This document shows, one piece after another, positions 25,747-34,472 of a stretch of 64,000 nt of DNA. Where the stretch lies: the NCBI GenBank assembly GCA_963709075.1, contig CAVPUY010000009.1, positions 558,001 through 622,000 on the forward strand, in the 5' to 3' direction. The stretch comes from Palsa-506 sp963709075 (GTDB lineage Bacteria > Actinomycetota > Actinomycetes > Streptosporangiales > Streptosporangiaceae). The notes beneath the pieces were generated by a model. The model had not been told where the DNA came from. It saw only the letters and a list, made by a program, of their open reading frames with translations, and ran no database searches. How positions within the stretch are numbered: the first letter of the stretch is position 1; each line of letters opens with the position of its first letter. The translations under genes were made by a program, and so were the position numbers.

Positions 25747-27537
25747 TCACGGTGTCACCGCCAGCGCGCCGGGCTGGCCGCCGCCGGCCGGGGGCGGCGG
25801 CCGGCCGCCGGCGGCGGCCTGCCCGAGCCTGCCGTGGTCGAGTGCGAGCATCCGGTCGGTGCCGGGCGCAAGCTCGCCGCGGTGGGTGACGTGGATGACC
25901 GTCCGGCCAGCCATCAGGGTACGCAGGGCCCGGCGGACCTCGCCCGCGCTGACCGGGTCGAGGTGCGCTGTCGGCTCGTCAAGCAGCAGCAGCGGCGCGT
26001 CCCGCAGGAAAGCCCGGGCCAGCGCGATCTGCTGCCGCTGGCCCGCGGACAGCCGCAGGCCGCGCTCGCCGAGCTGGGTGCCGTAGCCGTCCGGCAGCGC
26101 CTCGATGAATCCGGCTGCGCCAGCCAGCGCCGCGGCGCGCGCGATCGCGTCGTGGCTGGCCGCCGGCTGGCCGAGGGCGATGTTCTCGGCGGCGGTTCCG
26201 GCGAACAGGTAAGGATGCTGCGGTACCCAGGCGATCTGGCCCAGCCACCCGCCGGCTGGTATCGCGGCGAGCTCGGCCTGGCCGGCTTCGATCGTGCCGC
26301 CGGACGGCTCGGTGAACCGCAGCAGCAGGGCGAGCAGGGAGGTCTTCCCGGCCCCGCTCGGGCCGGTGAGCGTGATGTGCTCACCCGGCCTGATCGCCAT
26401 GCTGACCCGGTCAAGCGCGGGCCGGTCGCGGCCAGGGTAGCTGAGCGTGACCTCGCGCAGGGTGATCGTGTCCCGGCGGAGATCTGCGGTCCCGGGTCGG
26501 CCGGACGGCTGCGCGATGGCGGCTTCCGGCCGCGCGATGGCGGCTTCCGGCCGCGCCGGCTGTCCGTCCGCGGGCGCCGCGGGCAGCGGCGTTTCCAGGA
26601 TGCCGAACGCCTGCTCGGCGGCGGCGGCGCCCTCCGCGCTCGCGTGGAACTGGGCGCCGACGGCCCGCAGCGGGAGGTATGCCTCCGGGGTCAGCAGCAG
26701 CACGAGCAGCGCCGTCTGATAGCTCATGTGGCCGGCCAGCAGCCGCAGCCCGACCTCCACCGCGACCAGCGCCGTCGCCAGCGTGGCGGCGAGCTCGAGG
26801 ACGAGCGCGGACAGGAACGCGACCCGCAGCGTGCTCATGGTCGCGCGGCGGTGCGCGTCGGTCACCACGCCGATGACGTCCGCCTGGGCTGCTGCCCGGC
26901 CGAACACCTTGAGCGTGGGCAGGCCCTCGACGACGTCGAGGAAGTGACCGCCCAGGCGGCCGAGCAGCATCCACTGCCGCCTGGTCTGCGCCCTGGTGTG
27001 CAGGCCGACGAGAACGGCGAATACCGGGATGAGCGGCAGGGTCACCGCGATCAGCACCGCTGACAGCCAGTCGGCGAGCCCGACCCGGATCAGCACGGCG
27101 ACGGGCACCAGGCAGCCGAGCACGAGCTGCGGCAGGTAGCGGGCGAAATAGCTGTCGAGCGCGTCGAGCCCTCTGGTGGCCAGGGTGGTAATCTCTCCCG
27201 CCTGCTGCCCGCCGAGCCAGGCCGGGCCGAGCCGGAGCGCATGCGCGGTGAGCCGCCGCCGCAGCTGTGACTTGATGGTCGCGGCGGCGCGCAGCGCCGT
27301 TACCTCGCCGCCGTAGCTGACGCCGGCCCGGGCCGCGAGCACCGCGAGCAGCGTGATCAGCGTCCCGGCCAGGGCCGCCAGGCCAGGGCCGGCCGCCGCG
27401 CTGGCAAGCGCGTGGGCGAGCAGGCCGGCCTGCGCCAGGATCAGGCCGGTGCCGGCCAGCCCGAGCCCGATCGTCAGCAGCAGGTAGCCGCGAGCCGCGC
27501 TGGCGTACCGCAGCAGCCGCGGGTCGAACGGCCTCAC
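25747..27537 (-). CDS. cydD: CydD-like ABC exporter half
   Basis: 596 residues with six membrane segments (first half) and an ABC domain: Walker A GPSGAGKTS, signature LSAGQRQ, Walker B LLLLDEPTAH. An internal linker contains a duplicated segment (ARPEAAIARPEAAIA; 20-bp tandem DNA repeat at about 26513-26552). The Pro/Gly/Ala-rich C-terminal tail (about 570-596) reads like an interdomain linker and continues in the same frame, after a single TGA, into cydC. No cydAB genes are in the window, so the oxidase itself lies elsewhere or the exporter serves another thiol role. Confidence 0.9.
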   Translation of the reverse strand: MRPFDPRLLRYASAARGYLLLTIGLGLAGTGLILAQAGLLAHALASAAAGPGLAALAGTLITLLAVLAARAGVSYGGEVTALRAAATIKSQLRRRLTAHALRLGPAWLGGQQAGEITTLATRGLDALDSYFARYLPQLVLGCLVPVAVLIRVGLADWLSAVLIAVTLPLIPVFAVLVGLHTRAQTRRQWMLLGRLGGHFLDVVEGLPTLKVFGRAAAQADVIGVVTDAHRRATMSTLRVAFLSALVLELAATLATALVAVEVGLRLLAGHMSYQTALLVLLLTPEAYLPLRAVGAQFHASAEGAAAAEQAFGILETPLPAAPADGQPARPEAAIARPEAAIAQPSGRPGTADLRRDTITLREVTLSYPGRDRPALDRVSMAIRPGEHITLTGPSGAGKTSLLALLLRFTEPSGGTIEAGQAELAAIPAGGWLGQIAWVPQHPYLFAGTAAENIALGQPAASHDAIARAAALAGAAGFIEALPDGYGTQLGERGLRLSAGQRQQIALARAFLRDAPLLLLDEPTAHLDPVSAGEVRRALRTLMAGRTVIHVTHRGELAPGTDRMLALDHGRLGQAAAGGRPPPPAGGGQPGALAVTP

Positions 27538-27903
27538 GACTCGCCCGAGATGGCCGGGGCCCGCGGCCCTGGTCCCGTGCTGCCCGGCCTCTTCCCGGCC
27601 GGCGGCGGCTCGGCCGCTTCCATCCCGACCACCCCCATCCCGGTCACTGGCGTGCCCGCGATTCCCGTACCCGCGATTGCGGTTCCGCCAACTCCGGTGC
27701 CGCCGGCAACTCCGGGCGCAGCCACGCCCGTCCCACTATGCCCGGTCCCGCCGGGCCCGGTCCCGCCGGACCCGGTGCCGGCGGCCGATGAAGGGCCGAC
27801 CGGCCCGGCGGCCCGGGACGTTCGTCCTCTGGCCCGCCCGGCGCCTGCAGGCGAGTATCAGGAGGAAGGTGCCGAAACAGGCGCCAGGTGGAGGGAATCC
27901 CCG
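27538..27903. other. low-complexity intergenic region between divergent cydD and phaB
   Basis: Rich in short imperfect repeats (ccggtcccgccgg, cccgtacccgcgatt). The plus frame encodes a Pro/Val-rich string (repeats such as IPVPAIAVPPTPVPP) continuous with phaB, but this has no family resemblance and the good phaB ribosome binding site is at its end, so I treat it as noncoding. The phaB promoter should lie here; no clear -35/-10 or DosR-like box was seen. Confidence 0.45.
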
Positions 27904-28725
27904 ATGACCGCGACGCAGCGAGCGCAGCAAGAACATGCAGGAATGGTCACCGATCGGGTGGCCCTGGTAACTGGCGGAACGAGCGGCATCGGTGCCGCGA
28001 TCAGCCGCAGCCTAGCCGCCGAGGGCGCATCCATCGCGGCCGCCTTCTGGGGCTTTAACGACCGGGCGGAGCAGTTCCAGGCGGAGATGAAATCCGACTA
28101 CCCGGACCGGCTCGTCACCCTGCACGAGGCCAACAACGGCATCCCCGATGACTGCAGGCGGGTGGTCCGCGAGGTCATCGAGCAGCACGGACGGCTGGAC
28201 ATCCTGGTGAACGACGCCGGGATCACCATCGACCGCACCGTGGCCAAGATGACGGACGGGGACTGGCAGAAGGTGATCGACGTCAACCTGTCCGGCACCT
28301 TCTTCGTGTCCCAGGCCGCGCTGCCGCACATGCTCGAGCGCGGCACCGGCCGGATCATCAGCATCTCCTCACTCGTCGGCGAGATCGGCAATGTCGGCCA
28401 GGCCAACTACGCGGCATCCAAGGCCGGGATCTTCGGGCTGACCAAGACGCTGGCCAGGGAGGCCTATTTCCAGCTGGCCCGGGCCAAGAAGCCGTACGCC
28501 GACGGCATCGGCCTGACGGTGAACGCGGTGACCCCTGGCTTCGTCGCTACCGAGATGGTCGCGGCCATGCCCGAGGAAGTGCTTGACCGCTTCCGCAAGA
28601 CGATTCCGGCCGGCCGCCTCGGCACACCCGAGGACATCGCCCGCCTGGTGACCTTCCTGGCCGCCGACGATGCTTCGTACATCACTGGACAGATCTGGTC
28701 CGTCAACGGCGGACTGGACATGTGA
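27904..28725 (+). CDS. phaB: acetoacetyl-CoA reductase (SDR family)
   Basis: NADPH-dependent reduction of acetoacetyl-CoA to (R)-3-hydroxybutyryl-CoA. The 273 residues show TGGTSGIGAA (nucleotide binding, about 21-30), NDAGIT, catalytic SISSLVGEIGNVGQ and YAASK, and C-terminal ITGQIWSVNGGLDM, typical of PhaB. The ATG at 27904 follows GGAGGG; a second ATG at 27943 begins the core. It leads a phaB-phaA-phaC-phasin locus for PHB synthesis. Confidence 0.92.
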   Translation: MTATQRAQQEHAGMVTDRVALVTGGTSGIGAAISRSLAAEGASIAAAFWGFNDRAEQFQAEMKSDYPDRLVTLHEANNGIPDDCRRVVREVIEQHGRLDILVNDAGITIDRTVAKMTDGDWQKVIDVNLSGTFFVSQAALPHMLERGTGRIISISSLVGEIGNVGQANYAASKAGIFGLTKTLAREAYFQLARAKKPYADGIGLTVNAVTPGFVATEMVAAMPEEVLDRFRKTIPAGRLGTPEDIARLVTFLAADDASYITGQIWSVNGGLDM

Positions 28726-28735
28726 GAGGAACGTC

Positions 28736-29919
28736 ATGACCGAGCTAAACGATGTCGTCGTGCTGTCCGGCACCCGGACCGCCATCGGCAAGTATGGCGG
28801 CGGCCTGGCCGGCGTCCCGCCGTGCGACCTGGCGGCGACGGTAGTCCGCGAGGCAGTGCGCCGGTCCGGTGTCGACCCGGCGGACTTCGGTCACTCGGTA
28901 TTCGGCAACGTGATCCACACCGAGCTCAGGGACATGTACCTGAGCCGGGTCGCCGCCATCAACGGCGGCCTGCCGGTCGACGTGCCGGCCATGACCCTCA
29001 ACCGGCTGTGCGGCAGCGGCCTGCAGGCCATCGTCTCGGCGGCTCAGATGATCACCCTCGGTGATATCGAGACGGCCGTGGCCGGCGGCGCCGAGTCGAT
29101 GAGCCGGGCACCGTACTGGCTGCCGTCCACGCGCTGGGGCCAGCGGATGGGGAACGGCGTGACCATCGATGCGCTTGGCGCGCTGAACGACCCGTTCGAC
29201 GGCTGCCATATGGGCGTCACGGCGGAGAACGTGGCCACCGAGTACGGGATCTCGCGCGAGGACCAGGACAAGCTGGCGGTCGAGAGCCACCAGCGGGCCG
29301 CCGCGGCGATAGCGGCCGGCTACTTCAACGAGCAGATAACGCCCGTCCAGGCACCCGCCAGGAAGGGCACCGTCGACATCGTCGCGGACGAGCACGTCAG
29401 GCCGGACGCCAACATGGAAGGCATGGCCGGCTGCGCCCGGTGTTCTCCAAGGACGGCACGGTGACTGCGGGGAACGCGTCAGGGATGAACGACGCCGCCG
29501 CCGCCGTGGTGCTCGCCAGCAGCAGCTACGCCAGCAGCCACGGCCTGGCGCCGATGGGCCGCCTGGTGGCCTATAGCCACGCTGCGGTCGAGCCGAGGGT
29601 GATGGGCATCGGCCCGGTGCCGGCCGTCAGGAAGCTACTTGACGCCTCCGGCATGAAGCTCGATGACATCGACGTGTTCGAGGTGAACGAGGCCTTCGCC
29701 GCCCAGGCTCTCGCGGTTGTCCGCGAGCTCGGCCTGCCGCCGGAGAAGACCAACCCGAACGGCAGCGGCATCTCGCTGGGGCACCCGATCGCGGCCACCG
29801 GCGCCCTGCTCACCGTCAAGGCGCTCTACGAACTGCGGCGCGTCGACGGCCAGTTCGCGCTTGTCACCATGTGCATCGGCGGCGGTCAGGGCATCGCCGC
29901 TATCTTCGAGCGGCTGTAA
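28736..29919 (+). CDS. phaA: acetyl-CoA acetyltransferase (beta-ketothiolase), frame-shifted
   Basis: Condenses two acetyl-CoA to acetoacetyl-CoA. The first part carries the active-site Cys motif NRLCGSGLQAI and GGAESMSRAPYW; the second part carries NEAFAAQALAV, GHPIAATGA (catalytic His) and CIGGGQGIA (second catalytic Cys). The halves are in different frames: after EGMAG the sequence needs one added base at about 29430 to continue as LRPVFSKDGTVTAGNASG. The total span is two bases over a multiple of three, consistent with a single lost base. With that correction the protein is 394 residues, normal for PhaA. It starts 10 bp after phaB. Confidence 0.88.
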
Positions 29920-29971
29920 AGCAGCCCGATCGCCACCCAGCCGGGCCACCGATCAGCAGGAGGTTGTGCAG

Positions 29972-31690
29972 ATGACCAGCGACGAGACGCCGCGGGAGGC
30001 AGCCGAAGCCGCGGAAGCCGCTGCCGCGGCGCTCGCTCCCGAGACTGACCTGTTCGCCTCGCTGGACGCGGCGGGCTTCGGCGAGGCCACCCGCGCCGTG
30101 CTCGCCCGTGCGGCCGGGCAGCCCGGCGAGGTGGCCGCAGCCGGCCTGCGGTTCTGGGTCAGCATAGCCAAGATCGGACCGTCAGCCGCGGCGCGCTGGC
30201 TCGGCATCGACGTGCCGCCGGCCGTCCCCATGGCGGACGACAAGCGATTTGCCGACCGGACGTGGCAGGACAACCCTGCGTACTTCGCCATCCGGCAGGC
30301 GTATCTTGCCAGCCAGCAACTGGCTGACGACGTGCTCGCCGCCGGTGCCGGGGACTCCATGGCCGACACGAAGGCGAAGCTCGCGGCCGGGTTCCTGATT
30401 GACGCGCTCGCGCCGACGAACTTCCTGCTGACTAATCCGGCAGCGATCAAGCGCGCGCTGGAGACCGGCGGGTCGAGCGTGCTGGCCGGCGCGGGCAACT
30501 TCATCGGCGACCTGATGACCAATAAGGGCCAGCCCCGCCAGGTCGACACGAGCCCGTTCCGGATCGGCGAGAACCTGGCCGCCACCCCGGGCCAGGTCGT
30601 GTTCAAGAGCGACCTGATGGAACTCATCCAGTACGCGCCGCAGACCGCCAAGGTCCGCTCTGTCCCGGTGCTGGCCAGCCCGCCGTGGATCAACAAGTAC
30701 TACATCATGGACCTTGCCCCCGGCCGCAGCTTCCTGGAGTGGGCAGTGCAGCATGAGCGGACGGTGTTCGCCATCTCCTACCGCAACCCGGACGCCTCGA
30801 TGAGCGGCGTGACCCTGGACGACTACCTCATCCACGGCCCGCGGCAAGCGCTCGACGTCATCGGGGAGATCACCGGCGCTCCCAAGATCGACATCATCGG
30901 GCTGTGCCTGGGCGGCGCGCTGACCGGCATGCTGGCCGCCTACCTCAACGAGAAGGGCGACGACAGGCTCGGCTCGATCACCCTGCTCAACACCCTGCTC
31001 GACTACAGCGAACCCGGTGTGCTCGGTGCCTTCACCGACGAGAAGACGGTAGCGGGCCTGGAACGCCAGATGGCCGAGAAAGGCTACCTCGAGGGCAGCG
31101 ACATGGCCGGCACCTTCAACCTGCTGCGGGCCAATGACCTGATCTTCAGCTACGTGGTGTCGAACTGGCTGATGGGCCAGGATCCGCCGGTCTTCGACAT
31201 CCTCGCGTGGAACGGCGACAGCACCCGCCTCCCGGCGGCGATGCACTCGTTCTACTTGCGCAGCCTGTACCTGCGCAACGAGCTTGCCAACGGCGAGATG
31301 GAGATGGCCGGCCAGCGCCTGTCACTGTCCGACGTAACGAACGACACCTACGTGGTGGGCGCCATCAACGACCACATCGTGCCCTGGCACTCGTCCTACA
31401 AGACCTGCGAACTGCTCGGCGGTACCGTCCGGTACGTCCTGTCCAGCGGCGGTCATATCGCCGGCATCGTCAACCCGCCGGGGCCGAAGGCCTGGTTCGA
31501 GGCGACCGACCACGCGCCGCCGGACGCCGAGCAGTGGCGTGCCGCGGCGGCCAAGCACGCCGGCTCGTGGTGGGAGGACTGGACCAAGTGGGCCGCGAAG
31601 CGGGCCGGGGATCGCGTCAAGCCGCCCCCCATGGGTAGCAGCACGCATCCGCCGGCCGGTGACGCACCCGGCGAATACGTCTTCGGCTGA
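29972..31690 (+). CDS. phaC: polyhydroxyalkanoate synthase (second copy)
   Basis: 572 residues with an acidic, Ala-rich N terminus, PhaC N-terminal domain and hydrolase core: lipase-box GLCLGG (C312), Asp in VVGAINDHIVPW and His in SSGGHIAGIVNPP. The ATG at 29972 has AGGAGG upstream; the longer open frame starting at 29717 overlaps phaA and is spurious. It is only distantly like the first copy (GICAGG box, 599 residues). Genomic context (phaBA upstream, phasin downstream) points to de novo PHB synthesis from acetyl-CoA. Confidence 0.93.
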   Translation: MTSDETPREAAEAAEAAAAALAPETDLFASLDAAGFGEATRAVLARAAGQPGEVAAAGLRFWVSIAKIGPSAAARWLGIDVPPAVPMADDKRFADRTWQDNPAYFAIRQAYLASQQLADDVLAAGAGDSMADTKAKLAAGFLIDALAPTNFLLTNPAAIKRALETGGSSVLAGAGNFIGDLMTNKGQPRQVDTSPFRIGENLAATPGQVVFKSDLMELIQYAPQTAKVRSVPVLASPPWINKYYIMDLAPGRSFLEWAVQHERTVFAISYRNPDASMSGVTLDDYLIHGPRQALDVIGEITGAPKIDIIGLCLGGALTGMLAAYLNEKGDDRLGSITLLNTLLDYSEPGVLGAFTDEKTVAGLERQMAEKGYLEGSDMAGTFNLLRANDLIFSYVVSNWLMGQDPPVFDILAWNGDSTRLPAAMHSFYLRSLYLRNELANGEMEMAGQRLSLSDVTNDTYVVGAINDHIVPWHSSYKTCELLGGTVRYVLSSGGHIAGIVNPPGPKAWFEATDHAPPDAEQWRAAAAKHAGSWWEDWTKWAAKRAGDRVKPPPMGSSTHPPAGDAPGEYVFG

Positions 31691-31765
31691 GCACCGTGCG
31701 AGCCGAGCTCCGAATGAGCCGAGCTCCGAATGAGCCGAACCATCGGCCCCGGCGATAGCCCGTGC

Positions 31766-31795
31766 TTGACAAATCAATCATATGCAAAATATAGT
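31766..31795 (+). promoter_or_regulatory. sigma-A-type promoter of the phasin gene
   Basis: TTGACA (31766-31771), an 18-bp AT-rich spacer and TATAGT (31790-31795). It is a near-consensus housekeeping promoter, rare in this GC-rich window, 33 bp before the phasin start. It suggests strong expression of the granule protein independently of phaC. Confidence 0.75.
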
Positions 31796-31827
31796 TAGCA
31801 GTAGAACATAAGGAGCTAGGAGGAGCC

Positions 31828-32136
31828 ATGAACGAGACTCGCGCCGTGGGCAAGGAAATGCAGGACGAGATCCTGAGCACGGTCCGCAAGAGCCAGGCTG
31901 CGGTGATCGAGGCCCTTGAGACGTGGGCCAGCGCCGTGCAGGCGATCACGCCGGACCTGCCGGCCGTGAACGTGCCCTTTGCCGACAAGCTGCCCAAGCC
32001 GCATGAGCTCATCACGGGCGCTTACGACTTTGCCGAGCAGCTGCTGGCCGGCCAGCGGAAGTTCGCCGAGGATGTGCTGAAGGCGACCGCGCCGATGCTG
32101 ACCGCTAAGGACGACAAGAAGAGCTCCGCGAAGTAA
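31828..32136 (+). CDS. phaP: phasin-like PHA granule protein
   Basis: Small helical protein of 102 residues with Q-rich amphipathic helices (KSQAAVIEALETWASAVQ; YDFAEQLLAGQRKFAEDVL) and a Lys/Ser-rich end, as in phasins that coat PHA granules. Excellent ribosome binding site (GGAGGAG) and its own consensus-like promoter. Located 137 bp after phaC, followed by a hairpin terminator. Assignment rests on pattern and context. Confidence 0.8.
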   Translation: MNETRAVGKEMQDEILSTVRKSQAAVIEALETWASAVQAITPDLPAVNVPFADKLPKPHELITGAYDFAEQLLAGQRKFAEDVLKATAPMLTAKDDKKSSAK

Positions 32137-32154
32137 GCCAGCTAAATCCGCTAC

Positions 32155-32187
32155 TCGCGCGGCGAACCCATCGGGTTCGCCGCGCGA
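32155..32187 (+). terminator. hairpin terminator after the phasin gene
   Basis: tcgcgcggcgaaccc (32155-32169) pairs with gggttcgccgcgcga (32173-32187), a perfect 15-bp stem with a 3-base loop. It begins 18 bp after the phasin stop codon. No T run follows. Confidence 0.75.
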
Positions 32188-32264
32188 TTCGTTGTGCGGG
32201 CGCAAGGTTCACTATTCGAAGTAATCCCATTCGGCCGCTAATCCGCATTCGGCCGCTAATCGGA

Positions 32265-32279
32265 TGGGCCCAAGGTCCT
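32265..32279 (-). promoter_or_regulatory. DosR-like operator upstream of a usp operon
   Basis: On the minus strand AGGACCTTGGGCCCA (core GGACCTTGGGCCC), 86 bp before the usp gene at 32365. Just upstream is a 15-bp direct repeat, attcggccgctaatc, present twice within 32230-32262. Confidence 0.55.
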
Positions 32280-32364
32280 CCGCATTCAGGCCGCAGTGCT
32301 CCTGACTACCAGGCCGCCACGCGGCAGCCTGGAAGTGAAGGCAACGGAGCGGGAGGTGGGACGC

Positions 32365-32865
32365 ATGACGGATGCGCCAGTTGCCGCGGACACGCGCCGT
32401 CGGATCGTGGTCGGCGTCGATGACTCAAGCGGCGGCCTCAGCGCCCTGCGGTGGGCCGTCCGCCAGGCCAGGAACTCCAGGGCGCAGCTTGTCGCAGTCC
32501 GGGCGTGGACGCTCAGCCTGCCCCGGCACGGTGGCACCCGGCACCGGCGCAAGCGGCACTCTACGGTCGTACTCGCCTTTTCCGGGAGCGAGCACTGCGA
32601 GGCGTCAGCCGAGATCGTCCGGCAGGCCTTCCATGACGCAGTCGGCGGCGTCCCGCGCGATGTCGCGCTGGTCGTCCAGACGCCACAGGGCGACCCGGGC
32701 GCAGCGCTTGCCGATATCGCCGTCGGCGACGGCGATCTGCTCGTGGTCGGAACGGAGCCTGGCCACAGCGCGCGGCGCCTGGTGCACGGCTCGGTGAGCA
32801 GTTACTGCAGCGCGCACGCGCACTGCCCGGTGGCAGTCATCCCGGCGGCTGGTGGGCAGTCATGA
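32365..32865 (+). CDS. universal stress protein
   Basis: 166 residues; IVVGVDDSSGGLSALRWAVRQA at the N terminus and a degenerate ATP motif at the end (GTEPGHSARRLVHGSVSSYC, then CPVAVIPA). The middle has a basic insertion (RHGGTRHRRKRHS) not seen in the other copies here. The ATG has GGGAGGTGGG upstream. First gene of a three-gene run with DUF1918 (4-bp overlap) and another usp; a DosR-like box precedes it. Confidence 0.88.
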   Translation: MTDAPVAADTRRRIVVGVDDSSGGLSALRWAVRQARNSRAQLVAVRAWTLSLPRHGGTRHRRKRHSTVVLAFSGSEHCEASAEIVRQAFHDAVGGVPRDVALVVQTPQGDPGAALADIAVGDGDLLVVGTEPGHSARRLVHGSVSSYCSAHAHCPVAVIPAAGGQS

Positions 32866-33077
32866 GAGCTCAGCCTGGCGACCGGCTGGTGCTCCCCGGC
32901 AGTCCGGGTCGCGGCGGCCTGGTCGTCGGCGTCCTCGGCAAGGACGGCGCACCGCCCTACGTGATCAAGTGGCACCGCGATGGCCACATAGCCATGGTTT
33001 TTCCCGATGAATATGCCCGGATAGTTCCGGCCGGGCACCCGGCGGGCACCGAATGCGAATTCCCGTGGGGTCAATGA
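32862..33077 (+). CDS. DUF1918 domain protein
   Basis: 71-residue protein with the DUF1918 pattern: GDRLVLPG near the start, GKDGAPPYVIKWHRDGH in the middle and FPDEYARIVP. The domain forms a small SH3-like barrel of unknown function and is often found beside stress genes in actinobacteria. It overlaps the upstream usp by 4 bp (ATGA), so the two are co-translated. Confidence 0.85.
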   Translation: MRAQPGDRLVLPGSPGRGGLVVGVLGKDGAPPYVIKWHRDGHIAMVFPDEYARIVPAGHPAGTECEFPWGQ

Positions 33078-33128
33078 GAGCGCCAGCGCCCCGCGGCGGG
33101 CGCTAGCGCAGATAGGAAGGCAGCAGAA

Positions 33129-33614
33129 ATGTCAGAACACGATGGCACAAGTCCGCGCATAGTGGTCGGAGTCGACGGTTCGCCTTCCTCGCTGACCGCA
33201 CTTCAGTGGGCTGTCCGGCAGGCCGGGCTTACCGGTGGCAGCGTCAAGGCCGTGATCGCATGGCAGTACCCGGCTGCGGTGAGCGGCTACGGATGGGCGC
33301 CGGTCGCCGTGGTCGAGCCCGGCCAATACGAGGAGAACGCGCAGAAGGTGCTGGCCGGAGCGGTCGCGGCGGTGGGCACCGCGGGCCGCGACGTGCCCAT
33401 CAGCACCTGGGTGCGGCAGGGCAACCCGGCGCAGGTCCTGATCGACGCCGCGGCCGGCGCCGACCTGCTCGTGGTGGGCAGCCGGGGGCACGGCGGCTTC
33501 GCCGCGGCGCTGCTCGGCTCGGTCAGCCAGCACTGCGTGCACCACGCCCCGTGCCCGGTCTCGGTGATCCGCTATGCCAGGAAAGGCGATGCGGCGGCGC
33601 AGCCCGCCGCATGA
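33129..33614 (+). CDS. universal stress protein
   Basis: 161 residues; starts with IVVGVDGSPSSLTALQWAVRQAG and ends with a full ATP-binding signature (GSRGHGGFAAALLGSVSQHC) and CPVSVIRY, so predicted to bind ATP. AGGAAGG upstream of the start. Third gene of the usp-DUF1918-usp run; converges on another usp across a double hairpin. Confidence 0.9.
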   Translation: MSEHDGTSPRIVVGVDGSPSSLTALQWAVRQAGLTGGSVKAVIAWQYPAAVSGYGWAPVAVVEPGQYEENAQKVLAGAVAAVGTAGRDVPISTWVRQGNPAQVLIDAAAGADLLVVGSRGHGGFAAALLGSVSQHCVHHAPCPVSVIRYARKGDAAAQPAA

Positions 33615-33621
33615 CGAAGGC

Positions 33622-33722
33622 AACCGCCGGCCGCCGGGATTGCCCGGCCGCCGGCGGTTTTCCGCTGCCAGCCTGCTGCCCTGCGGCCGGCCCGGCCGCC
33701 GGGAGTAACCGGCCGGGCCGTT
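33622..33722. terminator. two GC-rich hairpins between convergent usp genes
   Basis: First stem AACCGCCGGC (33622-33631) with GCCGGCGGTT (33650-33659), followed by TT; second stem near 33690-33722 with arms CGGCCCGGCCG and CGGCCGGGCCG. Likely terminators for the two converging units. Confidence 0.6.
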
Positions 33723-33756
33723 TCCTGGCCGGCTGGACAGTGCCGTGAATCGTTTC

Positions 33757-34257
33757 CTAGCCGGTCAGCGCGGAGACCCGGGCGTCGTCCGGCCGCTCGG
33801 CCGCTTCCGGGGCGCCGGCCGCGCTGACTACCACAACCGGGCACCATGACCGGCTCAGGCAGGTCCTGATCACCGGTCCGACCGAGAGCCCGGCCGCATC
33901 GCGCGGGCGCGCGGTGCCGAGCACGAGCAAGGCGGCCGTCGCTGACCGGGAGACGAGCACGCGCTCGGGTATTCCCTCGGCGAACTCGGTGCCGATGCTG
34001 GCCGGCGGGGCCGGGCCGAAGGCCGTCTGGATCGCCGCGGCCACGCCGCCGTGCAGCGCGGCCCGCGTATCAAGCTCCAGTTGTCCTTCGCTGCCGTTCG
34101 CGTAGTGCGCAGGCCGCAGGGACGGATCCCATGCGCAGACCACGCTCAGCCGGGCGTGGCGGCGGGCTGCCTCGTCCGCGGCCCAGCGCAGCGCGGCCAT
34201 TGATGCCCGGGAACCGGTGACGCCGACCACGATTTCCTGCTGCGCGGTCTGGCTCAT
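33757..34257 (-). CDS. universal stress protein
   Basis: 166 residues; IVVGVTGSRASMAALRWAADEAARR at the N terminus and C-terminal GTARPRDAAGLSVGPVIRTC, a degraded form of the ATP motif, so nucleotide binding is doubtful. Start at 34257 is preceded by AGAGGAGA; the open frame continues upstream to 34350 without conservation. Divergent from the Rv1733c-like gene across two DosR-like boxes. Confidence 0.87.
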   Translation of the reverse strand: MSQTAQQEIVVGVTGSRASMAALRWAADEAARRHARLSVVCAWDPSLRPAHYANGSEGQLELDTRAALHGGVAAAIQTAFGPAPPASIGTEFAEGIPERVLVSRSATAALLVLGTARPRDAAGLSVGPVIRTCLSRSWCPVVVVSAAGAPEAAERPDDARVSALTG

Positions 34258-34344
34258 CACGGTCTCCTCTGCCGGGCGATTGGTTTGCGGCAGGCGAAAA
34301 TTCCGCCTGCAAGCCAGTCTGGCCCGGCCAGGCCGACACCGATA

Positions 34345-34384
34345 GGGCACAAAGTCACCCAGGAGAGTGAGGGACTTATGTCCT
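34345..34384. promoter_or_regulatory. two DosR-like boxes between divergent usp and Rv1733c-like genes
   Basis: GGGACTTATGTCCTT at 34371-34385 on the plus strand is very close to the mycobacterial DosR consensus; GGTGACTTTGTGCCC on the minus strand at 34345-34359 is a weaker copy. Each lies 87-88 bp from the start codon of the gene it faces (34473 and 34257), a symmetrical arrangement. Confidence 0.6.
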
Positions 34385-34472
34385 TGCCGGCATAGTTCGA
34401 ACGCCCCTGCCGGGGAACCGCCGGACGGCCGATGCTGTAGTCATGCCGAATGGCCGGAGCGGAGGTATTCCG

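Noticed and set aside
27412..27903. Pro/Val-rich N-terminal extension of phaB
   Set aside because: It overlaps the cydD start on the other strand, is low complexity, and a good ribosome binding site precedes ATG 27904.
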